This document shows, piece after piece, positions 28,200 to 36,887 of a stretch of 64,000 bases of DNA. The stretch comes from Lacipirellula limnantheis (GTDB lineage: Bacteria; Planctomycetota; Planctomycetia; Pirellulales; Lacipirellulaceae): assembly GCF_007746075.1 (NCBI RefSeq), contig NZ_CP036339.1:4245786-4309785 (forward strand), written 5' to 3'. Below the pieces are notes generated by a model. It saw only the letters and a program-made list of their open reading frames with translations, ran no database searches and had not been told where the DNA came from. Positions within the stretch are counted from its first letter, which is position 1. Every line of letters starts with the position of its first letter. The translations under genes and the position numbers were made by a program.

Positions 28200-28608
28200 C
28201 CTGCGCCGCTTCGCCAAGTTCGCTGAGGTTTTGCGACTTTTGAGTCCTTCCATCGGTCAGCGAAAAACGCAAAATTCACCCCCAACTAACTAACGCAAAT
28301 CATCCAACAACGACTGTTTTTACCGATTCGATTGAACCGTTACGCACAGCGCCAGGGCAGTATTTTGCCGCACGTTAATGGGGCCCCCCGCAGTACAACG
28401 CAAAAGCAAAACCCCGGGAAGGCGAGCATCCAGCAACTGACGCGACCGCCTGTCGCCCGGTCGCCTATCGCAACCTCAAAGCCAAAAACAAGTTAAGAGT
28501 CGTGTCGCCCAAAACGAAAATGGCGACACTCACGACAACGCGACACAAGGACGTCACCAGCAACCAGCAACTGACAACCAAACGCCGGCAACCCTATAAT
28601 CACGCTCC
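28200..28608. other. 409-bp spacer ending in the promoter of the AAA+ gene
   Basis: It contains no convincing gene. It has scattered CAGCAACTGAC(A/G) fragments related to the heptamer array (28430, 28566) and the promoter annotated at 28571-28600. Confidence 0.5.
28571..28600 (+). promoter_or_regulatory. Sigma-70-type promoter of the TerB-AAA+ gene
   Basis: CTGACA (28571-28576), 18 nt, TATAAT (28595-28600). The -10 ends 8 nt before ATG 28609, so the mRNA would be leaderless or nearly so. The -35 lies within a CAACTGACAA unit identical to those of the heptamer array 1 kb upstream. Confidence 0.7.
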
Positions 28609-30393
28609 ATGTCAACCTTCGACTTTCCAGACCTCCCGTCGCAGTTCCGCCAGTTGCTCGGCAAATGTCGGGACCTCTACGTCTCCAGCGGCGAACTGGC
28701 GGCGCACGACAATCCGCAGCAACTCGAAGCGACGTCGGGCCCTTTTGTCCAGCTAATGGACGACCTCCACGGCGCCCTCCTGGTCAAGGTGTTCGTCAGC
28801 GTCTGCCAGTGCGACCGCCGCTGGAGCAAGAACGAGAAGTTTCTGGCCGAGGTTCTCGTCTTCCATCTCTGGGACAAGTGGCTCGAAGGCGACGCGCTGC
28901 GCGACGCCTTGATCGAGATGTCACAGAAAGCGACCGAACTGAAGTGGTACGCCCTGGTCCGTCCATTCGACCAGATCCCCGTCCTTCGCAATCGCGTCGG
29001 CGAGCTCGAAGCGCTCGTCGTCCGCCTCGCCAACCTCGTCGCCCGCGCTGATGGCCCGATCCAGGAAGTCGAAGCGGCTCAGATCAAATCGATTCAGGAC
29101 GAACTGAGTCGCCACCTCCGCGCGATCCCCATCGACGAACCGAGCGAACACGCCGCCGCCGATCAGGCCGGCCCTCAGGCTATCGAGAAAATCTTCGACG
29201 CCCCCGCGCTCCCCCCCATCACCGCGCCGCGCGACCGCGGCGATTCCCCAGCACCCACCCTCGACCCCAAGCTAGCCGCGACGCGCGAGCGGAGCGCGCC
29301 CCCATCCCCCAATAAATCCAAACTCCCAAGCGCCCCCGCCAGCGGCGATCCCCCCATCACTCCCGAGAAGACGCCAGCCGAGCGGCTCGCCGAAACCATG
29401 GCCGAGCTCGATCGCCTCATCGGCCTCGGCGAGATCAAGGAAGAGGTCCGCACGCTCGCCAACTTCCTCAAGGTCCAAGCCAAGCGGACCGAAGCGGGCC
29501 TCCCCACGACCGAGCTTAGCCTCCACATGGTCTTTAACGGCAACCCTGGCACCGGCAAGACGACGGTCGCCCGGATTGTCGGCTCGATCTTTGGCGCGAT
29601 GGGCATCCTCAAGAAGGGTCATCTGATCGAGACCGACCGCAGCGGCCTTGTCGCCGAATACGCCGGGCAGACCGGCCCCAAGAGCCACAAGAAGATTGAC
29701 GAAGCTCTCGATGGCGTCCTGTTCATCGACGAAGCCTACACGCTCGTCGCTGCCGAAAGCGAAGACCCCTACGGAAACGAAGCCGTGCAGACGCTGCTGA
29801 AGCGGATGGAAGACGACCGCGAACGGCTCGTGGTGATCTTGGCCGGCTATCCCGACGAAATGGCAACGCTGCTGCAATCGAACCCGGGCCTGTCGTCTCG
29901 ATTCAGCCGGCAACTGGAGTTCGTGGACTACACGCCGCTGGAACTCGCCAGCATTTTCGGCGTGATGTGCGACAAGAGCCAGTATCGCGTCTGCTCGGCG
30001 ACGCGGGCCAAAACCATCGTCGGGCTCAGTTATCTCCACGCCAATCGCGATCGGCACTTCGGCAACGGGCGCACCTCGCGCAATTTGTTCGAGCTCGCCA
30101 TTCGGCGCCAGGCGAACCGCATCGCCGAGATCGCCGACTTGTCGATCGAACAACTCTCGACGCTGCTGCCGGAAGACGTCGAGTTCGAAGACGCCCCGCC
30201 CGCAGCCTTGGCCCCGCTCGCCGACGAGAACCTGCGATTCCGCATCGAGTGCCCCAAGTGCGAACACGACAAAGACGTGCCGCCCAAGTTTCTCGGCGAA
30301 CAAGTCCGTTGCCCCAAGTGCAATGAGGAATTCAACGCCGCGTGGGGAGAGATTGCAGAAGCGAAGAAGGCAGAGAACGCAAATGACGAATGA
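28609..30393 (+). CDS. TerB-like/AAA+ ATPase (CbxX/SpoVK type) with C-terminal zinc ribbon
   Basis: This 594-residue protein has three parts. Residues 1-170 are helical and resemble TerB tellurite-resistance domains (LVARADGPIQEVEAAQIKSI near 142). A Pro-rich linker follows. An AAA+ domain of the CbxX/CfxQ class has Walker A GNPGTGKTT near 310, Walker B GVLFIDEAY near 368, and arginine-finger region NPGLSSRFSRQ. The last part has a CPKC...CPKC zinc ribbon near 547-572. Such ATPases remodel proteins. Neighbours (coiled coil, membrane DUF, TelA-like) suggest an envelope- or stress-related assembly. The stop lies inside a palindromic repeat. Confidence 0.85.
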   Translation: MSTFDFPDLPSQFRQLLGKCRDLYVSSGELAAHDNPQQLEATSGPFVQLMDDLHGALLVKVFVSVCQCDRRWSKNEKFLAEVLVFHLWDKWLEGDALRDALIEMSQKATELKWYALVRPFDQIPVLRNRVGELEALVVRLANLVARADGPIQEVEAAQIKSIQDELSRHLRAIPIDEPSEHAAADQAGPQAIEKIFDAPALPPITAPRDRGDSPAPTLDPKLAATRERSAPPSPNKSKLPSAPASGDPPITPEKTPAERLAETMAELDRLIGLGEIKEEVRTLANFLKVQAKRTEAGLPTTELSLHMVFNGNPGTGKTTVARIVGSIFGAMGILKKGHLIETDRSGLVAEYAGQTGPKSHKKIDEALDGVLFIDEAYTLVAAESEDPYGNEAVQTLLKRMEDDRERLVVILAGYPDEMATLLQSNPGLSSRFSRQLEFVDYTPLELASIFGVMCDKSQYRVCSATRAKTIVGLSYLHANRDRHFGNGRTSRNLFELAIRRQANRIAEIADLSIEQLSTLLPEDVEFEDAPPAALAPLADENLRFRIECPKCEHDKDVPPKFLGEQVRCPKCNEEFNAAWGEIAEAKKAENANDE

Positions 30394-30467
30394 CGAAACC
30401 AGAATGACGAATGGGGATCGCTTGCGTCTTATCATTTGTCATTCGTCATTCGGATTTCGTCATTCCC
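30381..30467. repeat. Palindromic repeat of ATGACGAATGACGAA units
   Basis: The left side carries AAATGACGAATGACGAAAC and GAATGACGAATGGGG; the right side carries ATTTGTCATTCGTCATTC and TTTCGTCATTCCCC, largely the reverse complement. It overlaps the final codons of the AAA+ gene and fills the space to the convergent gene, so it may terminate both transcripts. Confidence 0.8.
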
Positions 30468-31979
30468 CTAGAATCCCCGCCCGTTCGTAAATCCGCGATT
30501 GGGAAACCGCGGCCGTCCCATCGCTTGCCGAGACTGCTGCCGCATCGGGGCGCGGCGCTCCATCCCGCGATTCGCGCTATGCTGCAGCGCCGCGCCGGCG
30601 ACCTCGGCCAGCACCTTCAGCAGCACCAGCGACACGTCGCCAGCTGTCGCCCCGCCGAACTGCGGCCCCTGCTGCTCATGCCACGCCGGCGCGAATCGCT
30701 GGGTCTGTTGCAGCGCCGCCCATGCCTGCTGCGCCGACAGTCGTCCGGCGACGAACTGCTCGACCAGGTCCTCGGGGTTCAGCTGGAGCGAAAACATCGA
30801 CCGCTGCGAGTCGAACTCCGCCTGCCGGAATCGTTGCAGCAGCTCTTGCAGTCCATTGAATCGCTCGTCCCAGGCCGCGCGAGCCCGACCCAACTCGGCC
30901 CCGCGCCCCTCCGCTGCATCGAGTTGACTGCCAATCTGTGCTACTTGGGACACGATCGCATCATCGTCGCGCTGGGGCGTACTTTGCGAGTGCCTCTCCA
31001 ATCGCGACTCCGGCAGCTTCTCGAGGAACGCCTTCATCCGGCCGATGGCGCGCTCGTAGAATTCATTCTGTTGCCCTTCCAATTGGGAAATCTGCTGCTG
31101 CAGCTGCTGCACTTCGTTCTGTGCGGCCGCCGCCGCTGCAACCAGCCGGTCGCGCTCGACCCCCAATCGCTGACCGACGCGCAGCACCTCGGTCAGGCCG
31201 ACTTCGTCGGTCACGCGGTCTTCGATCGCCTCAACCTGCTGCATGAGCTCGTTGAAACGGTCACGCCGCCGCGACACCTCTTGCTTCATCAGGTCGGGGG
31301 TTGTCCGCAAAAACTCATATCCGCGCCGCGCCGTTTCGAACTCGATCAGCTTCGCGACCCAGCGGTCAAGCCGCCGCGTCAACGCTCCTGCGCGATAACT
31401 TCCGGTCGCGTAGCCGGAATCATAGAGATACTTGAACAGCCGACTCTGCTCGTACGACGGCAATTTCGCTTTGGCCTCGGATTGGATCTCCGCGACGCGC
31501 ACCTCGTTGCGATTGAGCTCCTGTTCCGCAACGAGCGCCTGCTGCGACAACTTGGTGAACTCCTCCGTCCCGTGCAGCCGCTGGGCGACCACGGCTTCCA
31601 GCCGCTCGCGCTCGGCTACTTTGTCGTTCAATTCGTCGGTCACGCGATCAAGTTCAGCGTCTTGATGTTCGACCTCGCGCCTCGCGGCGGAAGTTCGGTC
31701 CTGCAGTTCCAGTTGCCGCTGCTGTTTCTGCGAGAGCAAATCGAGCAACTCGCTTCGCACCTCGACGAACGACCCTTGAATCGTCTCCGGCTTGAGATCA
31801 GGAAGGTAGTGCTGCGCCAACTCGATGAGCGTCTCGCTTCGTCGAGCGATCAACTCGTTCATCTGGGCATCGAGTTCGCGAATCCCGTCCGCATGAACGC
31901 TCAGGCGCTGACGTACCTGCTCCACGGCCCTTTCCAGGACACGTCCCACCTCGCGCCCAGATCGTAAGTTCACTCCCAT
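30468..31979 (-). CDS. Large coiled-coil protein of unknown function
   Basis: This 503-residue protein is dominated by long Gln/Glu/Arg-rich heptads (about residues 70-170 and 240-400). It has no signal peptide or membrane helix. The last 40 residues are Arg/Gly/Pro/Asn-rich and disordered (MRQQSRQAMGRPRF). ATG 31979 overlaps the stop of the membrane DUF gene by about 10 nt, so the two are translationally coupled. It probably acts as a scaffold or tether with that membrane protein. No family was recognised. Confidence 0.8.
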   Translation of the reverse strand: MGVNLRSGREVGRVLERAVEQVRQRLSVHADGIRELDAQMNELIARRSETLIELAQHYLPDLKPETIQGSFVEVRSELLDLLSQKQQRQLELQDRTSAARREVEHQDAELDRVTDELNDKVAERERLEAVVAQRLHGTEEFTKLSQQALVAEQELNRNEVRVAEIQSEAKAKLPSYEQSRLFKYLYDSGYATGSYRAGALTRRLDRWVAKLIEFETARRGYEFLRTTPDLMKQEVSRRRDRFNELMQQVEAIEDRVTDEVGLTEVLRVGQRLGVERDRLVAAAAAAQNEVQQLQQQISQLEGQQNEFYERAIGRMKAFLEKLPESRLERHSQSTPQRDDDAIVSQVAQIGSQLDAAEGRGAELGRARAAWDERFNGLQELLQRFRQAEFDSQRSMFSLQLNPEDLVEQFVAGRLSAQQAWAALQQTQRFAPAWHEQQGPQFGGATAGDVSLVLLKVLAEVAGAALQHSANRGMERRAPMRQQSRQAMGRPRFPNRGFTNGRGF

Positions 31980-33016
31980 GAGGTGATCTGCCCTCGTCGT
32001 TCAATCGGCTGGTCGTCATCTCCCCGCAGCTCGACCTTGAACTCCCGAGAGCCGCGCGGCTTCGCGCCGAACGTCCGCTCGTCGAGCACGCCGTCCTTCT
32101 GCTTGTCGCGAGCCAGTCGATCGAACACTTTCTTCGGCACTTGCTCTCCCCAGCGGCTGACGACTTCAGTCTTATCCGTTTCGCGGTTCCGAATCGGCAC
32201 TTTCACCGGATTCCCCCGTTCGTCGACTGCGTCAACAAACACAAAGTACCCTGAGGTGCGCGTTCCGTCGTCGTCCGTCCAAAGACGTTCGGTAGCTGAT
32301 TGCTCGCTCGGTGCATTGACGATCAGCACGGCGTATTGGCGCTCCAACTCAGCCTGCAGGGCTCGGAGCTCATTCGTCGCCGCCGCGAGTTTCTTGCCGT
32401 CGCGCTGCTGGTGCGCGGCGGCGGCGATCGCAGCCAGACGCTGCGACTCTGCCGTCGCCGCCGGCTCAGTACTGATTCGTTCGATGGCCTCGGCCACGTG
32501 CTCGGATTCGATCAATTGCCGATCGAGGTCGGCCTGCATCTGCTCGGTGAGATGCCGATTGCGGGCCTCGCCCGGCAACACGCCCGCGACGAGCAGTCCC
32601 CAGATGAGGGCCGCCGCTCCGGCAAGCGCGACAACCGCCGCGGTGAGGTGCTTGCGGAGCACCCAACAATGGGCGAGGAATTTGGAGGAGCTCGCCGGCG
32701 GGTCGCGGAATTGATGAAGCCGATCGTAGTACTGCTCGACCGCCGCGTCGACTTCCGCGTCAGTGACGGGATCGCCGCTCACCGAGGCCGCTTCCAGGAG
32801 TCGTTCGCGCAGCTTCGCCTTGATCTCATCGATATTGAGCTGCTGCTCGATCAGCGCCCGCTCTTTGCGGAGCGCCGAAGCGACGTCCATAATCCGCGAC
32901 ATCTCGGCCAGCGTCAGCCGCTGGCCGCCGGGCAGGCCATCGGTGCTGGCCGCGGCATCGCTCGGCGATTCAGGCTGTTGCGTTGCTTGCGAATTGGCCA
33001 CGGTAACCTTGCTCAC
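31970..33016 (-). CDS. DUF6384-like single-pass membrane protein
   Basis: The protein has 348 residues if started at GTG 33016; a GTG at 33001 with AAGG upstream is also possible. The N-terminal half is cytoplasmic and helical (RLTLAEMSRIMDVASALRKE). A transmembrane helix (AAVVALAGAAALIWGLLVAG) lies near residue 130. The C-terminal half has a coiled coil and a beta-rich end (VLIVNAPSEQS, SGYFVFVDAVDERGN). It resembles DUF6384 proteins described in planctomycetes, though this is from memory. It is coupled to the coiled-coil gene and divergent from the TelA-like gene. Confidence 0.75.
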   Translation of the reverse strand: MSKVTVANSQATQQPESPSDAAASTDGLPGGQRLTLAEMSRIMDVASALRKERALIEQQLNIDEIKAKLRERLLEAASVSGDPVTDAEVDAAVEQYYDRLHQFRDPPASSSKFLAHCWVLRKHLTAAVVALAGAAALIWGLLVAGVLPGEARNRHLTEQMQADLDRQLIESEHVAEAIERISTEPAATAESQRLAAIAAAAHQQRDGKKLAAATNELRALQAELERQYAVLIVNAPSEQSATERLWTDDDGTRTSGYFVFVDAVDERGNPVKVPIRNRETDKTEVVSRWGEQVPKKVFDRLARDKQKDGVLDERTFGAKPRGSREFKVELRGDDDQPIERRGQITSWE

Positions 33017-33197
33017 GCGTCTCGATGGAGTGCAATAGTCAGAGGATTTGCCGGCTGTTTCCGACCGGTTGGCAAAAGCTGTCGAAACAAGGCCGACCGT
33101 GTTAAGCTGGCTGATCAATTTACCAAACGCCTCGGCGGGCGTCGAATCGCGCGCCGCCGGGTTAGTTCGCCTTCCACCTCTGCATGTGAGGAATGTC

Positions 33198-34427
33198 ATG
33201 GGTCGCCAAGCCACCGAACAGAAGCCCGCGTCAAAAAAGGTCGAAGCCAAGTCGGCCGCCAGCGGCAAGATGCAGACTTATCTCGACAAGGCCGTCGACG
33301 TGCTGGAGAAATTCGGCCTCAAAAGCGGCGAAGAGGTCCCGGCCGAACTGATCCGCTTGCTGGAGGAGGTCCGCCACGTCGACGAGGCGCGGGCGCTGGC
33401 GATCGCCAATACCATCAAGTACATGAGCAGCTTCAACCAGCTCGTGCGCGACAACGTCGAAAATATCAACGTCGGCAATCGTTACCTTGAGATCAGTCAG
33501 ATGTTCGACTCGATTCGTGAGGACTCGAAGTCGCTCATCGGTCAGCTCGACGACGGCAAGATTGGTCCCACCGAGAAGATGGCAAACCTCTGGATGCGGA
33601 TCCGTCGCGGATCCCCCAGCGCTCGATTTGAGAAGATCGTCGACGTCTACAAGGACGTCTGCAAGGACACGAAGGACCAGCTGGAACGCGAAGACGCCAT
33701 CATGGATGGCTACATCGATTTCCGCTTCGCGCTCAAAGAGGCGGAGATCCTCTCGCGGGAGTTGCTCGAAAAGCAGTTGCCGAGTCTCGATAAGGCGAAG
33801 GCCGCGCTCGCCGACGCCCAGAAGGCGGTCGATGATTACAAGGAGGGGGACGAGAGCCAGCAATCGCGGCTCGACCTCATCCGCGACGAAGCCCGCCACG
33901 AGTTTCAGAAGGAAGATCGCACCTACCAACTGCTCAAAGATATCGCCGAGAACCTTTCGATCGGCTACGACGTCGGCGAGACGCTCGTCACCAAGCTGAA
34001 GCAGACGCACGACGTGAAGGATCAGGTCTACCGCCGGGCGGTGACCTTCTTCACGACGAACGAGCATGTCTTCACCATCCTCGGCACCGTGTACACGTCG
34101 CAGCAGGGATTGAACGAAGCCACGCAGTCGACCGAGGCCCTCAAGGCCGGCGTCAACAAAAGCCTCGAAGACGTTGCTGACCTGGGGCGCGAACTCGAAA
34201 AGGCGGCGCTCAAGGCGGGCTACGGTTCGACGATCAGCCCCGCGTCCCTCGAGAAACTGGTGACGGCGATCAGCGACTATCAAGTCGAATCGCTCCATAT
34301 GATCGCCGAGCTACGGCAAGAAAGCGAAGCGAACGCCCGCGAGATTCGCCGCGTCGTCGAAGAGGGGAAGAAACGCTACCAGGAAACGCTCGGCAAGTTT
34401 GCCCGCGGCGACGGCGAAGCGACCTAA
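33198..34427 (+). CDS. TelA-like toxic-anion-resistance family protein
   Basis: The protein has 409 residues from ATG 33198, with GAGGA 5 nt upstream; the frame is open from 33048, but that part does not look coding. It is almost entirely helical. KLKQTHDVKDQVYRRAVTFF, followed by TNEHVFTILGTVYTSQQGL, resembles the C-terminal half of TelA/KlaA proteins, which are linked to tellurite, nisin or antimicrobial tolerance with unknown mechanism. It is divergent from the membrane DUF gene and followed closely by an iron-permease-like gene. Confidence 0.7.
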   Translation: MGRQATEQKPASKKVEAKSAASGKMQTYLDKAVDVLEKFGLKSGEEVPAELIRLLEEVRHVDEARALAIANTIKYMSSFNQLVRDNVENINVGNRYLEISQMFDSIREDSKSLIGQLDDGKIGPTEKMANLWMRIRRGSPSARFEKIVDVYKDVCKDTKDQLEREDAIMDGYIDFRFALKEAEILSRELLEKQLPSLDKAKAALADAQKAVDDYKEGDESQQSRLDLIRDEARHEFQKEDRTYQLLKDIAENLSIGYDVGETLVTKLKQTHDVKDQVYRRAVTFFTTNEHVFTILGTVYTSQQGLNEATQSTEALKAGVNKSLEDVADLGRELEKAALKAGYGSTISPASLEKLVTAISDYQVESLHMIAELRQESEANAREIRRVVEEGKKRYQETLGKFARGDGEAT

Positions 34428-34431
34428 GAAA

Positions 34432-34886
34432 ATGCCGTCGATGAGCAAGCTATTCAACCAGCTTGCCGAATGGGCCTCGCGGACCACGGGCAAGCCGCTG
34501 ACGTTCATCCTGGCGTTGATGAAGATCATCGTCTGGGCACATCCGGTCCGCTGTTCGAATTCAATCAAACGTGGCAACTGGTGATCAATACCAGCACCAC
34601 GATCGTCACGTTCCTGATGATCTTGCTCATTCAGAATACGCAGAACCGCGACGCCGCGGCCATTCAGATCAGGCTCGACGAGCTAATTCGCGCGATGCAA
34701 GGCGCCCACAACGCACTGCTCGATCTCGAAGAACTTGAAGACCACGACCTAGATCGGCTGCGTAACGAATACCAAGACCTCGCCGCCGACGCTCGGAAGG
34801 ACCTGGACGAAGGGAAATCGGTCGGCGAGATTCGGCAGAGGAAAGCACGTCACGCCAGCGGCAATGCCGATGGAGGCGAACCATGA
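34432..34886 (+). pseudogene. Low-affinity iron permease family gene, frameshifted
   Basis: ATG 34432 (or 34441) opens MSKLFNQLAEWASRTTGKPL and FILALMKIIVW, then the frame breaks. A second frame continues GPLFEFNQTWQLVINTST, TIVTFLMILLIQNTQNRD and LDELIRAMQGAHNALLDLEE to the stop at 34886. Together they make one complete PF04120-type membrane protein of about 150 residues. Adding a G to GGG at 34535-34537 restores VWGTSGPLFEF. So the gene is either freshly broken or affected by a sequencing indel. It follows the TelA-like gene by 4 nt and overlaps the next start by ATGA. Confidence 0.85.
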
Positions 34887-35893
34887 ACCAGCAACCGCGC
34901 GCGTTGTTGACGATGCCCCGTTTCTCGTTAGCGAAGCTGCCAACGCCCATCGATGAGCTGCCCCGGCTCGCCCAAGAGCTCGGCGGTCCGCAGCTGCTCG
35001 TGAAGCGGGATGATTTGACCGGCCTCGCCACCGGAGGCAATAAGACGCGCAAGCTTGAGTTCCTCATCGCCGACGCCCAACAGAAGAATGCAACTGTGCT
35101 GATTACGGCGGGCGGTCCACAGTCGAACCACTGTCGCCAAACGGCCGCTGCAGCCGCGATTGCCGGACTTGACTGCCACCTCGTGCTAGGGGGGCCGCGC
35201 CAACCGCCGACCGGCAATTTGCTGCTTGATGAACTACTGGGAGCCACGATCCATTGGACGCCGAAGCTCCAGCGCAACGCGCGCATGAGCGAGCTCGCCG
35301 CGGCCATGGAAGCCGACGGACAACGCCCTTACGTCATCCCCGTCGGCGGATCGAATTCGATCGGCGCGCTCGGCTACGTTGCGGCGATGTTCGAACTGGT
35401 TGAACAGCTGCACGAACAGGCCCGACAAGTTGACCGCCTTTTCTTCGCGACCAGTTCCGGCGGCACTCAGGCGGGCATCGTCCTCGGGGCCACGTTGGCT
35501 GGCTTCGCAGGTCGAATAACGGCAGTCAGCATTGATCAGACCCCGGACGATTCCTCCGAAGAGAAGTTCCTTGCCGGCGTCTGCAGCGTCGCCAATGGGG
35601 CTGCTGAGTTGTTGGGGGCGCATCAGCGGCTCAGGGAATCCGACTTCGACGTCAACTACGCCTATCTCGGAGCGGGCTACGGAGTCGTCGGACCACTGGA
35701 ACGCGATACGGTAAAGCTTGTCGCCCGCACCGAAGGCCTGCTGACTGGTCCGGTCTATACGGCCCGCGCCTTTGGCGCCATGCTCGATCAGATCCGTAGG
35801 GGCGATTTTGCGCCCCAGGAGACATGGCTCTTTTGGCATACCGGCGATGAGACTGCTCTTCACGCCTACGCCGCGGATTTAACTCCTCTTTGA
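34883..35893 (+). CDS. D-cysteine desulfhydrase / ACC deaminase-family PLP enzyme
   Basis: This 336-residue PLP enzyme of the tryptophan synthase beta fold has PLP lysine K54 in TGGNKTRKLEFL, followed by AGGPQSNHCRQTAAAAA and SSGGTQAGIVLG for phosphate binding. Family members release pyruvate and ammonia from D-cysteine (with sulfide) or from 1-aminocyclopropane-1-carboxylate; these cannot be told apart safely by eye, though the length and TGL-GGNK context favour D-cysteine desulfhydrase. GGAGG precedes ATG 34883, which overlaps the permease stop by ATGA. Confidence 0.85.
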   Translation: MNQQPRALLTMPRFSLAKLPTPIDELPRLAQELGGPQLLVKRDDLTGLATGGNKTRKLEFLIADAQQKNATVLITAGGPQSNHCRQTAAAAAIAGLDCHLVLGGPRQPPTGNLLLDELLGATIHWTPKLQRNARMSELAAAMEADGQRPYVIPVGGSNSIGALGYVAAMFELVEQLHEQARQVDRLFFATSSGGTQAGIVLGATLAGFAGRITAVSIDQTPDDSSEEKFLAGVCSVANGAAELLGAHQRLRESDFDVNYAYLGAGYGVVGPLERDTVKLVARTEGLLTGPVYTARAFGAMLDQIRRGDFAPQETWLFWHTGDETALHAYAADLTPL

Positions 35894-36036
35894 GGCGGTC
35901 TGCAGCGTTTGTCTCACGACAACCGATAAGGCAGACAGCCGCGGGCGCGGCACGCCGCGCCAACGGCCGCAATGTTTCGCCAGTCGTCACCACCGCGCCA
36001 GGCGAATGGTTCGCCGTTAGCTCAAGGATCGTAAGG

Positions 36037-36882
36037 ATGCGATCTGGGACCTTACCGCTGATTTGCCTGGTCGGCGTCAGCCTCCTGGCGACCGGGTGCG
36101 GCCTTAACACCGCCGTCCTCCAAAAAGGGGGAAACGGCCGCATGGGCGTGCTGCTGAACTATTCTTGCCACGCCCAACCGTGCGATCCCATCGATCCAAG
36201 CAAATGCACCATCGTGATCACGCACGGCTGGAATCCGCTGCCGCGGAAAATTCGTTGCACGTTTGGTCCCGTGGGCGCCGCGGCCATTAAGTCCCGCTTT
36301 GGCGACCGCTACAACGTTCTCAGCTGGGACTGGAACGGCGTGCGGGTTTCCGCGTTCGGAGACGGCCCGATCAGCACGGGCCGAGAACAGGGCCGCATGT
36401 TGGCCGCAGCCTTGCGCTCACGCGGGGTCGATCCAGGCCGGACGCAAATCATCGGCCACAGTCTTGGTACGGTAGTAATTGCCCAAGCAGCCGCGTGCAT
36501 GTCCGATCTCGGGCCGTTTGCCCAACTCACGCTGCTCGACCCGCCCGAGTCGATGCACGAGGAGATATTCCAGCGGCAGTGCATCACGCACCACGCTCAA
36601 GTCGTGGAAAACTACTGGTCCCCCGGCGTCAGCGGTTACGGTGCGCCGGCTAACTATCGGGGCGTGCGGAATTACGAAATCGTCGGGGCGCCCCATCCCT
36701 TGATTGGGATCGTCAACCTGGGGTTATCCAACCACGTCTACGCGATGCGCTGGTACTACGAGACGATGCGCTGCCCCACGATGCCGTGCGGCTTTCAATC
36801 CAGCGTTCTGCTTTGTCAGTGCGACTGCCAAGCGACCGGTGCTTCGCCTGGACGCGCAGCGGAACTTGCGGCTGTCGACTAG
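36037..36882 (+). CDS. Lipoprotein with lipase-like alpha/beta-hydrolase fold
   Basis: The protein has 281 residues from ATG 36037, with AAGG directly upstream; the frame is open from 35890. A lipoprotein signal ends in LLATGC. The hydrolase core has oxyanion strand TIVITHGWNP, the nucleophile elbow GHSLGTVV and a possible acid in LLDPPE. A His is present in LSNHVYAMRWYYE. The fold resembles pancreatic-lipase-like or phospholipase A1-like proteins. It is Cys-rich (CDPIDPSKC, QCDCQ), fitting an exported, disulfide-bonded protein. It converges with phoB after 5 nt. Confidence 0.8.
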   Translation: MRSGTLPLICLVGVSLLATGCGLNTAVLQKGGNGRMGVLLNYSCHAQPCDPIDPSKCTIVITHGWNPLPRKIRCTFGPVGAAAIKSRFGDRYNVLSWDWNGVRVSAFGDGPISTGREQGRMLAAALRSRGVDPGRTQIIGHSLGTVVIAQAAACMSDLGPFAQLTLLDPPESMHEEIFQRQCITHHAQVVENYWSPGVSGYGAPANYRGVRNYEIVGAPHPLIGIVNLGLSNHVYAMRWYYETMRCPTMPCGFQSSVLLCQCDCQATGASPGRAAELAAVD

Positions 36883-36887
36883 CCGCA

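Noticed and set aside
29272-30435. Reverse 387-codon frame opposite the AAA+ gene
   Set aside because: The forward frame carries Walker A, Walker B and the zinc ribbon.
30411-31967. Forward 518-codon frame opposite the coiled-coil gene
   Set aside because: Antisense image of coiled-coil codons; the reverse frame has a coupled start and coherent heptads.
33231-34298. Reverse 355-codon frame opposite the TelA-like gene
   Set aside because: No motif or ribosome site; the forward frame has family similarity and GAGGA.
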